Positions 35,028-43,006 of a stretch of DNA of 64,000 nt are shown piece after piece. Below the pieces are notes generated by a model. The model had not been told where the DNA came from. It worked only from the letters and a program-made list of their open reading frames with translations, and ran no database searches. The stretch's first letter is position 1; each line of letters starts with the position of its first letter. The position numbers were made by a program, and so were the translations under genes. Origin of the DNA: a halophilic archaeon (GTDB lineage: Archaea; Halobacteriota; Halobacteria; Halobacteriales; Haladaptataceae); the NCBI GenBank assembly GCA_003298465.1, contig QNGA01000001.1, positions 1,550,001-1,614,000 of the forward strand, in the 5' to 3' direction.

Positions 35028-36482
35028 CTACTTGAGCGTCCTCGACCAACCGCTGTCGATGGCCTTCATCGTCTTCTTCGGCGACTTGTTCCCGTTGACC
35101 ATCTTCGAGACCTGGGTGTAGAGGATCTTGTCGAGTTCCGGCCACTGCGCGAGGTGGGGCCGGAGGCCGACGTTCTGCTTCTTCCAGGCCTCCTGGGTCG
35201 GCGGAACGACGTTGGGGTACTGACTCTCGCTCGTCGACTTCTTGGACGCGTTCTTCACCTCGTCCATGTTGTACACCGACGTCCGCGTCGGCGTCCCGCC
35301 GGTCCGCTTGAGAATCTTCAACTGAGTCTTCGGCTTGGTGGCCCAGACGAGGAACTGCCAGGCCGCCTTCTTCTCGGCGTCACTCGCGTGCTTGTTGATA
35401 CCGATGCCGGACCCGCCGTAGATGTTCGCCGAGCGCGCGTCCGCCTGTGGGAGGAGCGCCCAGCCGACGGAGTCGCTCACCTTGCTCTGGTCTGGGTCTG
35501 CGAACATCGAGTTGAACTCGTGCCACTCCGGGGTCATCGCTATCTTGCCCTGGGCGAACGCCTGGCCGACGCCCGACCAGGTCCACGTCGTCGACCCCGG
35601 ATGGGCGACCTTCAGGAGCTTGTCGTAGAACTTCGCGGCCTTGACCCCTTTCTTCGCGGAGAACTGCGGCTTCGCGTCGTCCTTTATCTCGTCGCCCGGT
35701 CTCCCGCTGAAGCCCTCCATGTCCTCGGCACCGTACGCCCAGAAGACGTTGTGGAAGTCACACTGCAGCGAGTCGTGCTGCTTGGCCTGATGGCCGGTGC
35801 CGTACGGCACCTCGTCGACGTTGTCGTTCATCCACTTGGCCATCTGGTAGTACTGCTCCCAGGTGCGCTCCTTGCCCGGTTCGAACGGGAAGCCAAGGTC
35901 CTTCTCGGCCTGTTTCCTGTACTTCTGGAAGATGTCCTTCCGGTAGGCCCACATCATCGTCGGGCAGTCGTACGGGAACGCCCGGAGTTTCCCGTCGCCG
36001 TAGCGACCGCAGGCGTCGACGTGGCTCTGGATGAAGTCCTCCGTGCCCTTGGGAACGTCCTCGTAGTCGTCCGATTTGATGTACGGATCCAGCGCCTGGA
36101 TGTCCGGGTAGTACTTCGAGCCGACGACGTAGGGGTCGACGTAGAACGCCTGGTAGTTGCCGGACTGGCTGTTGAGGTCGGAGGCGACTTTCTCCGAGTA
36201 GTTGTTGAACGGGACCAGGGTCATCTCGACCTGGATTCCGGTCTCCTTCTTGAATTCGTCGGTTATCTGCTTGATAGCGACGGACGGCGGCGTCGATTCG
36301 GAGATGAAGTTGATCTTCTTCGCCGGTTCGACGTCTTTCGGGGCCGCCGTACTGTCACCGCCGCCACCGCCGCCCAGTCCGCCGAGACAGCCGGCCATCC
36401 CGGTGACTCCGGCGACACCGGCGGCGCCGCTCGCCCGGACGAACGTTCGTCGGTTCGTTAGGTGCTTGTTGTTGTCTGCCAT
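35028..36482 (-). CDS. Tat-exported lipoprotein, extracellular sugar-binding protein of the ABC importer
   Basis: This 484-residue type-1 solute-binding protein has a twin-arginine signal (NRRTFVRASG) and a haloarchaeal lipobox (GMAGC, about residue 32), followed by a Gly-rich linker. The mature part has PFNNYSEKV, FYVDPYVVGSKYYPD, and AQGKIAMTPEWHEF with GGSGIGINKHA. It should catch a sugar or polyol outside the cell and hand it to the two permeases. The mature domain carries more lysine than neighbouring proteins, unusual for a haloarchaeon but common in such binding proteins. Confidence 0.93.
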   Translation of the reverse strand: MADNNKHLTNRRTFVRASGAAGVAGVTGMAGCLGGLGGGGGGDSTAAPKDVEPAKKINFISESTPPSVAIKQITDEFKKETGIQVEMTLVPFNNYSEKVASDLNSQSGNYQAFYVDPYVVGSKYYPDIQALDPYIKSDDYEDVPKGTEDFIQSHVDACGRYGDGKLRAFPYDCPTMMWAYRKDIFQKYRKQAEKDLGFPFEPGKERTWEQYYQMAKWMNDNVDEVPYGTGHQAKQHDSLQCDFHNVFWAYGAEDMEGFSGRPGDEIKDDAKPQFSAKKGVKAAKFYDKLLKVAHPGSTTWTWSGVGQAFAQGKIAMTPEWHEFNSMFADPDQSKVSDSVGWALLPQADARSANIYGGSGIGINKHASDAEKKAAWQFLVWATKPKTQLKILKRTGGTPTRTSVYNMDEVKNASKKSTSESQYPNVVPPTQEAWKKQNVGLRPHLAQWPELDKILYTQVSKMVNGNKSPKKTMKAIDSGWSRTLK

Positions 36483-36803
36483 CCCTGATTGACTCCGTCG
36501 AAGATATAATCATGACCATTAATAAAATTTCCCCACGATTGTAGATGGTTGATCTGAGACTGGTGAAACGCCAGAATCCGCGACGGATAGAAACAGAGCA
36601 CCCCTCGCGTAGACGTAGTCGCGGTGACCCGAAAGTTAGAGACGTCGGCGTCGTTGGTGTTCGAGTTACCGTCCGCTCAACGCTTTCATCGACTCCCCCA
36701 TTCCTTCGTGCGGTTACGGTCACGGGAGGAGCGGTACGAGGCCGCGAACGTGTTAGACACGTTACCATCACGCTTTTGTCGGTGAGTTCGCTTTCTGGGA
36801 CCG
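36483..36803. other. Divergent intergenic region of the polyol locus
   Basis: No gene is seen here. On the minus strand an AT-rich stretch TTTTATTAATGG (about 36513-36525) precedes the binding-protein start by about 30-40 nt and should be its TATA region. ATTGTAGATG at 36538-36547 lies just upstream of that. Toward the plus-strand dehydrogenase there is a perfect palindrome at 36747-36763 and GCTTTTGTC about 25-30 nt before its ATG. Confidence 0.6.
36747..36763. promoter_or_regulatory. Perfect inverted repeat, candidate operator of the polyol dehydrogenase
   Basis: AACGTGT-TAG-ACACGTT is a 7-3-7 perfect palindrome about 40 nt upstream of the ATG at 36804 and just above the presumed TATA position. 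It is a typical place for a regulator to block or aid initiation. I cannot tell which regulator binds it. Confidence 0.55.
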
Positions 36804-37835
36804 ATGCGCACGGCAGCACTCACCGACGTCGAAGAGTTCGAGATACGCGAACGGGAGCGACCGACGCCCGAACCGGACGAGGTGCTCGTCGAAGTCCGGG
36901 ACGTCGGCATCTGCGGGTCGGACGTTCACTACTACGAACACGGTCGCATCGGCGACTACGTCGTCGACTGTCCGCTCGTGCTCGGCCACGAGAGCGCGGG
37001 AGTGGTCGCCGAGGTCGGTGACGACGTCGACGGACTCGCTCCGGGCGACCGGGTCACGCTCGAACCGGGCGTCCCCTGCCGTCACTGCGCACACTGCAAG
37101 CGCGGCGACTACCACCTCTGCGAGGACGTCGTGTTCATGGCGACGCCACCCCACGACGGCGCGTTCGCCGAGTACGTCGCCTGGCCCGCCGACTTCGCGT
37201 ACGAACTCCCGGACTCCGTCTCGACGCGCGAGGGCGCGCTGTGCGAACCCCTCAGCGTCGGTATCCACGCCTGCCGGCGCGGCAACGTCGGCGTCGGCGA
37301 CACCGTGCTCGTCACCGGGGCCGGTCCCATCGGCCTGCTCGTCGCCGAGGCCGCCCGCGCCGCCGGCGCGACGGACGTCCTCGTCACCGACGTGGTCGCG
37401 GAGAAACTCGCGTTCGCCGAGGAGGGCGGGGTCGACCGCGCCATCGACGTGACCGAGGAGGACCTGGCAACGGTCGTCGACGAGTACACCGACGGCGTCG
37501 GTGCCGACGTGGTCGTCGAGGCCTCCGGCGCGGAACCGTCCATCAGGTCCACGCTCGACGGCGTCCGCCGCGGCGGCACCGTCGTGTTCGTCGGCCTCGC
37601 CAGCGAGGCGGAAGTTCCCCTGGACGTCATCGAGATAATCGACAACGAACTCGACGTTCACGGCTCGTTCCGGTACGCGAACACCTACGACGCCGCCGTC
37701 GACCTGCTCGCCGACGACGAAGTCGACGTCGAGCGCATAATCGACTTCGAGAGCCCGCTGGAAGACGTCGACGCCGCCTTCCGGCGGTCGATGGAACCCG
37801 AGGTCGTGAAAGGGATGATAACGTTCGACGACTGA
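36804..37835 (+). CDS. Zinc-dependent sorbitol/xylitol-type polyol dehydrogenase
   Basis: This 343-residue medium-chain dehydrogenase has catalytic zinc ligands C37 (GICGSD), H62 and E63, and structural-zinc cysteines C92, C95, C98 and C106. The sequence GSDVHYYEHGRIGDYVV is the hallmark of sorbitol/xylitol dehydrogenases, and CEPLSVGIHACRR follows their pattern. It oxidises a polyol to a ketose with NAD. It is transcribed divergently from the ABC importer operon through a shared 321-nt control region. Substrate identity within the polyols is not resolved. Confidence 0.9.
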   Translation: MRTAALTDVEEFEIRERERPTPEPDEVLVEVRDVGICGSDVHYYEHGRIGDYVVDCPLVLGHESAGVVAEVGDDVDGLAPGDRVTLEPGVPCRHCAHCKRGDYHLCEDVVFMATPPHDGAFAEYVAWPADFAYELPDSVSTREGALCEPLSVGIHACRRGNVGVGDTVLVTGAGPIGLLVAEAARAAGATDVLVTDVVAEKLAFAEEGGVDRAIDVTEEDLATVVDEYTDGVGADVVVEASGAEPSIRSTLDGVRRGGTVVFVGLASEAEVPLDVIEIIDNELDVHGSFRYANTYDAAVDLLADDEVDVERIIDFESPLEDVDAAFRRSMEPEVVKGMITFDD

Positions 37836-37961
37836 CGCCGTCGACTCGAGTCAACGCTCCGTCCGGGGGCGGTCTGTGCCACCGTTCCCGGACGTTCTCC
37901 ACGTCGAATCGCCCCAGCAACTATCACGAATCGTTATAACCACACGCTGAATAGCCCCGAT

Positions 37962-38399
37962 ATGGATACGTCGAGCGACGCGACCGGACCGCCGCTTCTG
38001 TCGCACGTCCTCGTGCCAGTCGCATCGGAAGACGACGCGCGGGCCACGGCGAAGTCTCTCGCACGGTACGGGCCCGAACAGGTGACCGTGCTCCACGTCG
38101 TCGAGAAAGGCGACGGCGCTCCGGACAAGACGCCGGTCGAACAGAGCGAACAGATCGCGAACGAGGCGTTCGCCGCGTTCCGCGAGACGTTCCCAGACGC
38201 CGAGGACCGCGTGGCCTACGGTCGGGACGTGGTGAGCGAGATCTCGTCGGCCGCCGCGGCGGTCGAGGCGAGCGCCATCGCCTTCCGTCCGCGCGAGGGC
38301 GGCCGACTCAGGAAGTTCCTCTCGGGAGACCGCTCGCTACGGCTCGTCACCAACGCGGACCGACCAGTCGTTTCGCTTCCGAATGGGGAGAACGCATGA
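37962..38399 (+). CDS. Universal stress protein (UspA) domain protein
   Basis: This 145-residue single UspA domain runs from SHVLVPVASEDDARATAKSLARYG to RPREGGRLRKFLSGDRSLRLVTNADRPVV. The ATP-binding GxxG-x9-G(S/T) motif is degenerate (RPREGGRLRKFLSGD). It overlaps the permease gene by 4 nt (ATGA), so it is made with that transporter. It probably senses a nucleotide or stress and regulates the permease, which itself carries two further UspA domains. Confidence 0.88.
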   Translation: MDTSSDATGPPLLSHVLVPVASEDDARATAKSLARYGPEQVTVLHVVEKGDGAPDKTPVEQSEQIANEAFAAFRETFPDAEDRVAYGRDVVSEISSAAAAVEASAIAFRPREGGRLRKFLSGDRSLRLVTNADRPVVSLPNGENA

Positions 38400-40657
38400 C
38401 GTCGGGGGACGAGGAACTCGCGAAGGACCTCGGCCTCCTCGCCGCGCTCACCATCGGCGTCGGGACGATGATCGGCGCGGGTATCTTCGTCCTGCCGGGG
38501 CAGGCCGCTGCGGCGGCGGGGCCGGCGGTCGCGCTCTCGTTCGTCGTCGGGGGAGTCATCTCCCTGTTCACCGCGCTCTCGGCGTCGGAACTCGGCACCG
38601 CGATGCCCAAAGCCGGCGGAAGCTACTACTACGTCAATCACGCACTGGGACCGCTGTTCGGCTCCGTCGCCGGTTGGGGTAACTGGATGGGCCTGGCGTT
38701 TGCGAGCGCGTTCTACACGCTCGGGTTCGGCGAGTACCTCGCGACGTTCCTGCCGTTACCGGCACTCGCTCTCGGTCCGGTCGGGCTGTCGTCGTTCCAG
38801 ATCGGCGCGCTCCTCGCCGGCACCGCCTTCGTCGCCATCAACTACGCCGGCGCGAAAGAGACCGGTCGCGTCCAGGTCGTCATCGTCGTCACGCTCGTCG
38901 GCATCCTCACGCTGTTCTCCGTACTGGGATTCCTGCAGGCCGACGTCTCGACGCTCCAGCCGTTCTTCCCCGCGGAGACCGGCGGTGCGACAGCCGTCCT
39001 CCCCGCGACCGGGCTCGTATTCGTCTCCTTCCTCGGTTTCGCGAAGATAACGACGGTCGCGGAGGAACTCGAAAATCCGGGGCGCAACCTCCCGCTCGCG
39101 GTGGTCGGGAGCGTCGTCATCGTGACAGTGATGTACGCGATAATCATGGTCGTGTTGATGGGCGTCGTCAACTGGCGCCAGCTCGGCCCCGAGTTCACGA
39201 AGACGCCCGTGCTCGACGTGGCGGAGATCTCCTTCGGCTCCGTCGGTCTCGCCGCGGTCGGGGTCGGACTACTCACGTTCGCCGGACTGCTGGCGACGGC
39301 CTCCAGCGCGAACGCGAGCATCCTTGCGTCCTCTCGCATCAACTTCGCGATGGGGCGGGACAGGCTCATCACCTCGAAGCTCAACGAGGTCCACCCCGAC
39401 TTCGCGACGCCGTACCGTTCCATCGCCGTCACGGGCGGTCTCATCCTCCTGTTCATCGTCGTCGGCGACGTCAAGACGCTGGCCAAGGCCGGAAGCGTCC
39501 TCCATCTCATCGTCTACGGGTTGCTCAACGTCGCGCTCGTCGTGATGCGAGAGGCGAACCCCCCGGAGTACCAGCCGGAGTTCGAGGTCCCGTTCTACCC
39601 CGTCGTCCCGATACTCGGAGCGGTCACCTCCTTCGGTCTCATCGCGTTCATGAAACCCGTCGAAATCGGACTGTCGCTCGTGTTCGTCGTCGGCGGCGTC
39701 GTCTGGTACTTCGTCTACGCCCGTGGGAAGGCCGACAAGCAGGGGATACTCTCCCAGTACATCCTCTCCCGGCAGGAGAGGATGCCCGACGCCGCCGTCT
39801 CGGCCGCCACGAGCGTGCAACCCGACGGCGGCGAGTACCGCGTGATGGTGCCGCTCGCCAATCCGAAAAACGAGAAGGACCTCATCACGCTCGCTAGCGC
39901 GATAGCCAAGCAGCGCGGCGGCACCGTCGACGCCGTCCACATCGTCTCCGTCCCCGACCAGACACCGCTCGAACACGCCGCCGAACACCTCGACGAGCAC
40001 GAGGAAAACTATCACGCCGTACTCGACGACGCCCAGCGCGACGCGGAGACCTTCGGCGTCGACGTCGAGACCCACACCGTCGTCTCGCACCGCTCCTTCG
40101 AGGAGATATTCGGCGCCGCGCGCACCCACGACGCCGACGTCGTCGTCATGGGCTGGGGCGAGGACTGGTACGGGTCGCCGGGTCGCGTCGAGAGCGCCGT
40201 CGACGACCTGGCCATGGACCTGCCGGCCGACTTCCTCGTGCTGAACGACCGCGGGTTCGACCCCGAACGCATCCTGGTCCCCACCGCGGGCGGCCCCGAC
40301 TCGGACCTGAGCGCGCAGGTCGCGAAGCTGCTCCGCCAGGAGTACGGTTCGCAGGTCACCCTGCTGAACGTGGCCGACTCCGCGGAGGAGGGCGAGGCGT
40401 TCCTCGCGGAGTGGGCCGACGACCACGGCCTCGGCGACGCCGAGCTGCTGGTCGAGACGGGCGACGTCGAGACGGCCATCGCGCGCGCCGCCGATGACTG
40501 TTCGATGGTCGTCATCGGCGCGACCGAACGCGGCCTCCTCTCGCGGCTGGTGCGCGGTTCGCTCGTCATGGACGTAGTCGACGACGTCGACTGCTCCGTC
40601 CTGCTCGCGGAGAAGGCGCGCGACAGGAGCTTCGTCGAGCGGCTACTGGGCCGGTAG
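38396..40657 (+). CDS. APC-superfamily amino acid permease with two C-terminal UspA domains
   Basis: The protein has 753 residues. Residues 8-430 are an APC transporter core of about 12 helices, beginning with GLLAALTIGVGTMIGAGIF, the family's substrate-binding unwound helix. Residues about 480-600 and 620-745 are UspA domains (RVMVPLANPKNEKDLITLAS, and ILVPTAGGPDSDLSAQ). The last has a full nucleotide-binding loop, GATERGLLSRLVRGS. It should import amino acids or a related amine with the attached domains acting as a regulatory gate. This arrangement is common in haloarchaea; the substrate is unknown. Confidence 0.9.
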   Translation: MTSGDEELAKDLGLLAALTIGVGTMIGAGIFVLPGQAAAAAGPAVALSFVVGGVISLFTALSASELGTAMPKAGGSYYYVNHALGPLFGSVAGWGNWMGLAFASAFYTLGFGEYLATFLPLPALALGPVGLSSFQIGALLAGTAFVAINYAGAKETGRVQVVIVVTLVGILTLFSVLGFLQADVSTLQPFFPAETGGATAVLPATGLVFVSFLGFAKITTVAEELENPGRNLPLAVVGSVVIVTVMYAIIMVVLMGVVNWRQLGPEFTKTPVLDVAEISFGSVGLAAVGVGLLTFAGLLATASSANASILASSRINFAMGRDRLITSKLNEVHPDFATPYRSIAVTGGLILLFIVVGDVKTLAKAGSVLHLIVYGLLNVALVVMREANPPEYQPEFEVPFYPVVPILGAVTSFGLIAFMKPVEIGLSLVFVVGGVVWYFVYARGKADKQGILSQYILSRQERMPDAAVSAATSVQPDGGEYRVMVPLANPKNEKDLITLASAIAKQRGGTVDAVHIVSVPDQTPLEHAAEHLDEHEENYHAVLDDAQRDAETFGVDVETHTVVSHRSFEEIFGAARTHDADVVVMGWGEDWYGSPGRVESAVDDLAMDLPADFLVLNDRGFDPERILVPTAGGPDSDLSAQVAKLLRQEYGSQVTLLNVADSAEEGEAFLAEWADDHGLGDAELLVETGDVETAIARAADDCSMVVIGATERGLLSRLVRGSLVMDVVDDVDCSVLLAEKARDRSFVERLLGR

Positions 40658-40775
40658 CGGCGGTAGTTCTCCGATTCCGACAGCCGAGCGCCGGAACGCC
40701 GTGGGTTCGCCTCGGTCTCGACTCCCTGATGGGAAACGAACATCTCGCGAGCGTCGATTGCTCACCCTCGTATTT

Positions 40776-40798
40776 CGTATAGCGATATACGGTTTGCG
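40776..40798 (+). repeat. Intergenic motif copy A (TATAGCG...GTTTG), with embedded palindrome
   Basis: TATAGCG at 40778-40784 is followed by ATATACGGTTTGCG. The same pattern (TATAGCG-NWATRNGR-TTTR) occurs in three other gaps. Here CGTATA-GCGA-TATACG (40776-40791) is also a perfect inverted repeat. It lies in the 200-nt gap between the convergent permease and 128-residue protein genes, where no promoter is needed. Confidence 0.65.
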
Positions 40799-40857
40799 TA
40801 TCGCGTCTCGGCCAGTGCGAATCGCTGTAAATGTAAAATTATCTATGCTTCTGAGTG

Positions 40858-41244
40858 TCAGCGTCGACCGTACAGCAGGTCGAGATACTCCTCGCGGAAC
40901 GTCGGCAGTTCGACCCTCGCACCGGCAGCGAGTTTCACCACGACGCCCGTGCGGTCGTCGAGGTAGAGGTGGACCGCGGTCGCTTCCTCGTGCTGGACGA
41001 CGAGCGACTGGGCGTCGCCCAGGTGGGAGTACACGTCCTCGACGTGGCGGCGGTTGAACACCGCCATCGAACGGTGAATGATGATCTGGAGGTCCCGATC
41101 GGAGAGGTCCGTCTTCAGGTCCTCGCGGACGTACCGGACGTTGTAGGCGAACGACTCGCTGTCGAAGGAGGCAATCCAGCGCAGGTCGTCGCCGTACCGC
41201 TCCTCGAGCGCCGAGACGAACTGGGGATACTCTGGATTCGGCAT
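40858..41244 (-). CDS. Haloarchaeal conserved protein of unknown function (DUF7522-like)
   Basis: This 128-residue acidic protein begins MPNPEYPQFVSALEERYGDDL. A predicted alpha/beta pattern includes IIIHRSMAVFNRRHVEDVYSHLGDAQ and a strand pair VHLYLDDRTGVVVKLAAGA. It resembles a widespread haloarchaeal family that I know only as hypothetical. It contains a likely dimerising helix and no cysteine. The start is the ATG at 41244; the upstream frame is a non-native Arg-rich extension. Confidence 0.72.
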   Translation of the reverse strand: MPNPEYPQFVSALEERYGDDLRWIASFDSESFAYNVRYVREDLKTDLSDRDLQIIIHRSMAVFNRRHVEDVYSHLGDAQSLVVQHEEATAVHLYLDDRTGVVVKLAAGARVELPTFREEYLDLLYGRR

Positions 41245-41308
41245 ACCACCCCCTCGGCACCTACCACGAAAAGTGTGCGGGCGAACCAGGAATGGTCGGA
41301 ACCGCCGC

Positions 41309-43006
41309 TTACGTCGATACGAGCAGCGCGACGAGCAGGCCGACGAGCGCGAGTACGACGCGGAGGACGTCCTCGGCGATGCGTTCGCGGAGCGGGCGTT
41401 CGACCGCACGGTCCGCCCTTGTCCGGTCCGCCACCCGGTCGACGATTCGCTCGGCACCGCGGTCGAGCGCCGTCCCGGCCTCGGCGACGACCTCGACGGT
41501 CGTCCGCTGTGAAGCTCGACCCGTCGGATGGTACGCCGAATCGAGGTCCGGGACGTCCGGAACCCTGCCGAGTGGGCGTCGCAGGACGGCGAACGCGACG
41601 AGGCCGGCCGCCAGTATCGCGCCGGCCTTCTGGAACTGTCCGAACGCGAACGGGGCGGCGGCCGCGGGCGCGCCGGGGAGGACTGCAAGTTGGAAGGACG
41701 GGAAGAGACCGAAGACGACGCACGGAATCGCGAGCAGCGCCATCGCGGCGATGCCGCGGGCGTCGATCTCCCGCACCGCGCGGTCGCGCGGGGGGTCGCC
41801 GTGCAGGAAGACGTAGTATCCGAACTTGGCGAACGAGAGCACGGTGCCGACGCTGCCGACCAGCAGCGCCCACCAGAGCACGTCGCGGTTCGCGGCCGCG
41901 GCAGCGTCGACGATCATGCCCTTACTGACGAACCCGTTGAATCCGGGGACGCCCGAGATGGCGAGCGCGGCGACGACGAACGCCGCGAACGTCGCCGGCA
42001 ACGGTCGGGCCAGCCCGCCGAGTTTCTTCAGGTTCTCGTCGCCGGTCCGGACGGCGACGACGCCGGCGGCCACGAAGAGCAGGCTCTTGTAGAGGACGTT
42101 GTTCTGGAGGTGGGCCATCGCGCCCGCCAGCCCCTGCCCCGAGCCGAGACCGACGCCCGCGACCATGAACCCGACCTGCGAGACGACGTGATAGGAGAGC
42201 AACCGGCGGAGGTCCGTCTGGAGGACGGCCAGCGTCACGCCGACGAGCAACATCGCGCCGCCCATCCACGCCACCGCGACGTTGCCACGGGGGAACGCCC
42301 GGGCGAGCGCGTAGACGCCGACCTTCGTCGTGACCGCGGCGAGCAGGACGCTGGCGGCGACGTGCGGCGTCGGGTAGGCGTCGGGAACCCAGACGTGCAG
42401 GCCGACGAACGCGGCGTTCAGTCCGATGCCCAACCCTGAGAGGAGCGCCGGGAGGCCGGCGGCCACGCCGCCGCCGTAGAGGAAGGTTCCGGTCTCGACG
42501 AACTGGAGCAGTACGCCCCCGGTCAGGAGCAGGCTCCCGATTTCGTGGTAGACGGCGTAGCGGTAGCCGGCGGGGACCGCGTCACCGCCCGCGTTCCAGA
42601 GCAGCAGCGTCGCGCCGACGGCCATCACCTCCCAGAAGACGAGCAGCGTCAGCCAGTCCCCGGCGAAGACGGCTCCGACGCCGGCCCCGACGTACGCAAT
42701 CATCGCGGCGACCTGTCCCCGCGGCGCGTCGGTCGCGTCCGCGTAGAGCACGGCCACGGCGGATGCGTACCCGAGCGTCGCGCCGAGGAAACGAGAGAGG
42801 GCGTCGACACGGAAGAGGACCGCGTCGAAGCCGAACAGCGAGACGAAGAGATGCGTTCCCAACGGGACCGCCAGCGACCAGGCGGTCACGAGCGCGCCGG
42901 CCGAGACGCCGACCGCGTGGCCAGCACGCCGCGGCAGGACGAGCGCGGCGACCGACGCGACGAGGAGGAGCGCCGCCGGCGGCGCGAGGGTGAGCGGTTC
43001 AGCCAC
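41309..43006 (-). CDS. Mrp/complex-I antiporter-like subunit (third large subunit)
   Basis: This 565-residue protein has about 14 membrane helices plus a charged C-terminal tail ending in one more helix. The GTG start at 43006 overlaps the upstream subunit stop. E126 (VFWEVMA) and K228 (TTKVGVYA) match the proton-path residues of antiporter-like subunits. The helix-7 lysine is replaced by N197 (GIGLNAAFVGLHVWVPDA). It would form part of a multisubunit cation/proton antiporter. It is the last gene of the nine-gene operon. The extra long C-terminal amphipathic region is unusual. Confidence 0.85.
   Translation of the reverse strand: MAEPLTLAPPAALLLVASVAALVLPRRAGHAVGVSAGALVTAWSLAVPLGTHLFVSLFGFDAVLFRVDALSRFLGATLGYASAVAVLYADATDAPRGQVAAMIAYVGAGVGAVFAGDWLTLLVFWEVMAVGATLLLWNAGGDAVPAGYRYAVYHEIGSLLLTGGVLLQFVETGTFLYGGGVAAGLPALLSGLGIGLNAAFVGLHVWVPDAYPTPHVAASVLLAAVTTKVGVYALARAFPRGNVAVAWMGGAMLLVGVTLAVLQTDLRRLLSYHVVSQVGFMVAGVGLGSGQGLAGAMAHLQNNVLYKSLLFVAAGVVAVRTGDENLKKLGGLARPLPATFAAFVVAALAISGVPGFNGFVSKGMIVDAAAAANRDVLWWALLVGSVGTVLSFAKFGYYVFLHGDPPRDRAVREIDARGIAAMALLAIPCVVFGLFPSFQLAVLPGAPAAAAPFAFGQFQKAGAILAAGLVAFAVLRRPLGRVPDVPDLDSAYHPTGRASQRTTVEVVAEAGTALDRGAERIVDRVADRTRADRAVERPLRERIAEDVLRVVLALVGLLVALLVST

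Noticed and set aside
36483..36803. A canonical TrmB site TACT-N7-8-GAGTA upstream of the sugar-binding protein
   Set aside because: No match was found here. The repeated ATTGTAGATG element is reported instead as a different candidate.
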